Shown here: positions 63,266 to 64,000 of the stretch, one piece after another
Layout: each line of letters opens with the position of its first letter
Position numbering within the stretch: the first letter of the stretch is position 1
Notes under the pieces: model-generated
What the model saw: only the letters and a program-made list of their open reading frames with translations
What the model was told of the DNA's origin: nothing
Databases searched by the model: none
NCBI GenBank assembly: GCA_903907075.1
Contig: CAIVMQ010000051.1
Location: 52,193 to 116,192 of the forward strand
Source of the DNA: an uncultured Bacteroidia bacterium
GTDB lineage: Bacteria > Bacteroidota > Bacteroidia > Bacteroidales > Prolixibacteraceae
Direction of reading: 5' to 3'
Length of the DNA: 64,000 nt
Position numbers and translations under genes: made by a program

Positions 63266-64000
63266 TTAGTTACTCATCGAAGGGGGAGCATCCTGTGGTT
63301 TAATACCCCATTTTTTATTTGGAAGTGGCCCCATCTCAAAGGTAACCACGCCACCTGCAGTAATCTCCTGATGTGAAAGCCAGGTTTTTGTCATTGGTTT
63401 GCCATTGAGAATGGCCGACTGGATATATTTATTATCGTGTGAGTTATTATTTGTGCGAATTGTAAAGGTTTTGCCATTTCCAATCGTTATAGTAACCTTT
63501 TCAAACAACGGACTTCCAATAGCATAATAAGGACTGCCGGGGGTTACGGGGTAAAATCCCATAGAACTTAAGACGAACCACGAGGAGAGTGAACCCATAT
63601 CTTCTTCTCCGCATAAACCACCGGAGCCTGCGCGATAAAGTTCTTCGCAGACCTGCCTGGCCCGTTGCTGTGTTTTCCAGGGCTGACCGGCAAAATCGTA
63701 GAGGTAAGCCACATGATGAGAGGGCTGATTACCCTGAAAATATTGCCCGATAGTTCCAGCAACACCATCATATTTGGGAGGTGTGATATTGGGAGACATC
63801 TCAAAGAAGGTATCTAATTTAGCACTGAATGGTGCATTCCCGCCAAACAGATTTATCAACCCTTTTACATCATGCTGAACAGCCCAGATATATTGCCAGG
63901 CCGTCGATTCGGTATAATGACGGTTTGGACGTTCACCAAGCAGAAGAGGGTCGAAGTATTTATACCAGCAGTGATCTCCCGCTTTCACAATTTCCTGTTC
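63266..64000 (-). CDS. GH92 alpha-mannosidase, C-terminal part (5' truncated by window end)
   Basis: The frame is open to position 64000, so the listed start at 63988 (GTG) is only the first start-like codon inside the window. The visible 244 residues match the C-terminal third of GH92: HCWYKYFDPLLLGERPNRHYTESTAWQYIWAVQHDVKGLINLFGG, GLCGEEDMGSLSSWFVLSSMGFYPVTPGSPYYAIGSPLFEKV, and TAGGVVTFEMGPLPNKKWGIKP. It aligns over its full length with the end of the downstream GH92 gene, so the pair arose by duplication. Its first codon lies outside the window. Confidence 0.93.
   Translation of the reverse strand, partial: EQEIVKAGDHCWYKYFDPLLLGERPNRHYTESTAWQYIWAVQHDVKGLINLFGGNAPFSAKLDTFFEMSPNITPPKYDGVAGTIGQYFQGNQPSHHVAYLYDFAGQPWKTQQRARQVCEELYRAGSGGLCGEEDMGSLSSWFVLSSMGFYPVTPGSPYYAIGSPLFEKVTITIGNGKTFTIRTNNNSHDNKYIQSAILNGKPMTKTWLSHQEITAGGVVTFEMGPLPNKKWGIKPQDAPPSMSN

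Overview
The window looks like chromosomal DNA from an environmental member of the Bacteroidota. The grounds are the many secreted proteins ending their signal peptides in AQ or in SC/GC lipoboxes, a TonB-dependent receptor, GH92 and GH106-like glycosidases, DUF1080, Bacteroidota-type -7 elements (TAnnTTTG), few Shine-Dalgarno sites and low-to-moderate GC. Genus cannot be called from the sequence. No rRNA, tRNA, CRISPR array, phage or intact insertion sequence was seen.

Layout. (1) 1-9.26 kb, visibly AT-richer: two ABC-type substrate-binding proteins of the PF04392 kind (one with two fused copies and cut by the window edge), an unknown lipoprotein, a giant ABCG-like exporter, a fatty-acid-hydroxylase gene broken by one in-frame TAG, and a dead IS30-family transposase relic. 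(2) 9.26-13.9 kb: Na/phosphate cotransporter, TonB-dependent receptor and a small secreted protein. (3) 14.0-20.2 kb, minus strand: an amine-catabolic cluster of APC permease (ethanolamine-permease-like), glutamine-synthetase-like gamma-glutamyl-amine ligase, iron-type alcohol dehydrogenase, gamma-glutamyl hydrolase and aldehyde dehydrogenase. The enzyme set fits gamma-glutamylated catabolism of a primary amino alcohol such as ethanolamine (product glycine) better than putrescine, because an alcohol dehydrogenase stands where the amine oxidase would be. (4) 20.4-29.7 kb: a GNAT, a small secreted protein, an operon of secreted esterase, YncE/phosphoesterase and small membrane protein, an Lgt-like protein fused to a predicted outer-membrane barrel, and a lipoprotein alpha/beta hydrolase.

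(5) 29.7-56.3 kb: a large carbohydrate/glycoconjugate locus with no SusC/SusD pair. It holds a GH106-like enzyme, a beta-helix protein, a TIM-barrel lipoprotein of unrecognised family, a Tat-exported Gfo/Idh/MocA oxidoreductase, then three successive tandem gene pairs (ceramidase-like x2, GH20/GH67-like x2, propeller plus alpha/alpha-toroid x2) with a DapA-like aldolase among them, and an opposing pair of secreted propeller and polytopic membrane protein. (6) 56.4-64 kb: an 11-repeat TPR protein whose signal peptide lacks a canonical start codon, a DUF1080 lipoprotein, a subtilisin-like lipoprotein protease and two tandem GH92 alpha-mannosidases, the second cut by the window end.

Several strong stem-loop terminators delimit transcription units (4299, 22038, 28742, 39445, 47145, 59082). 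Functional calls rest on recognised motifs and family knowledge; no searches were run.
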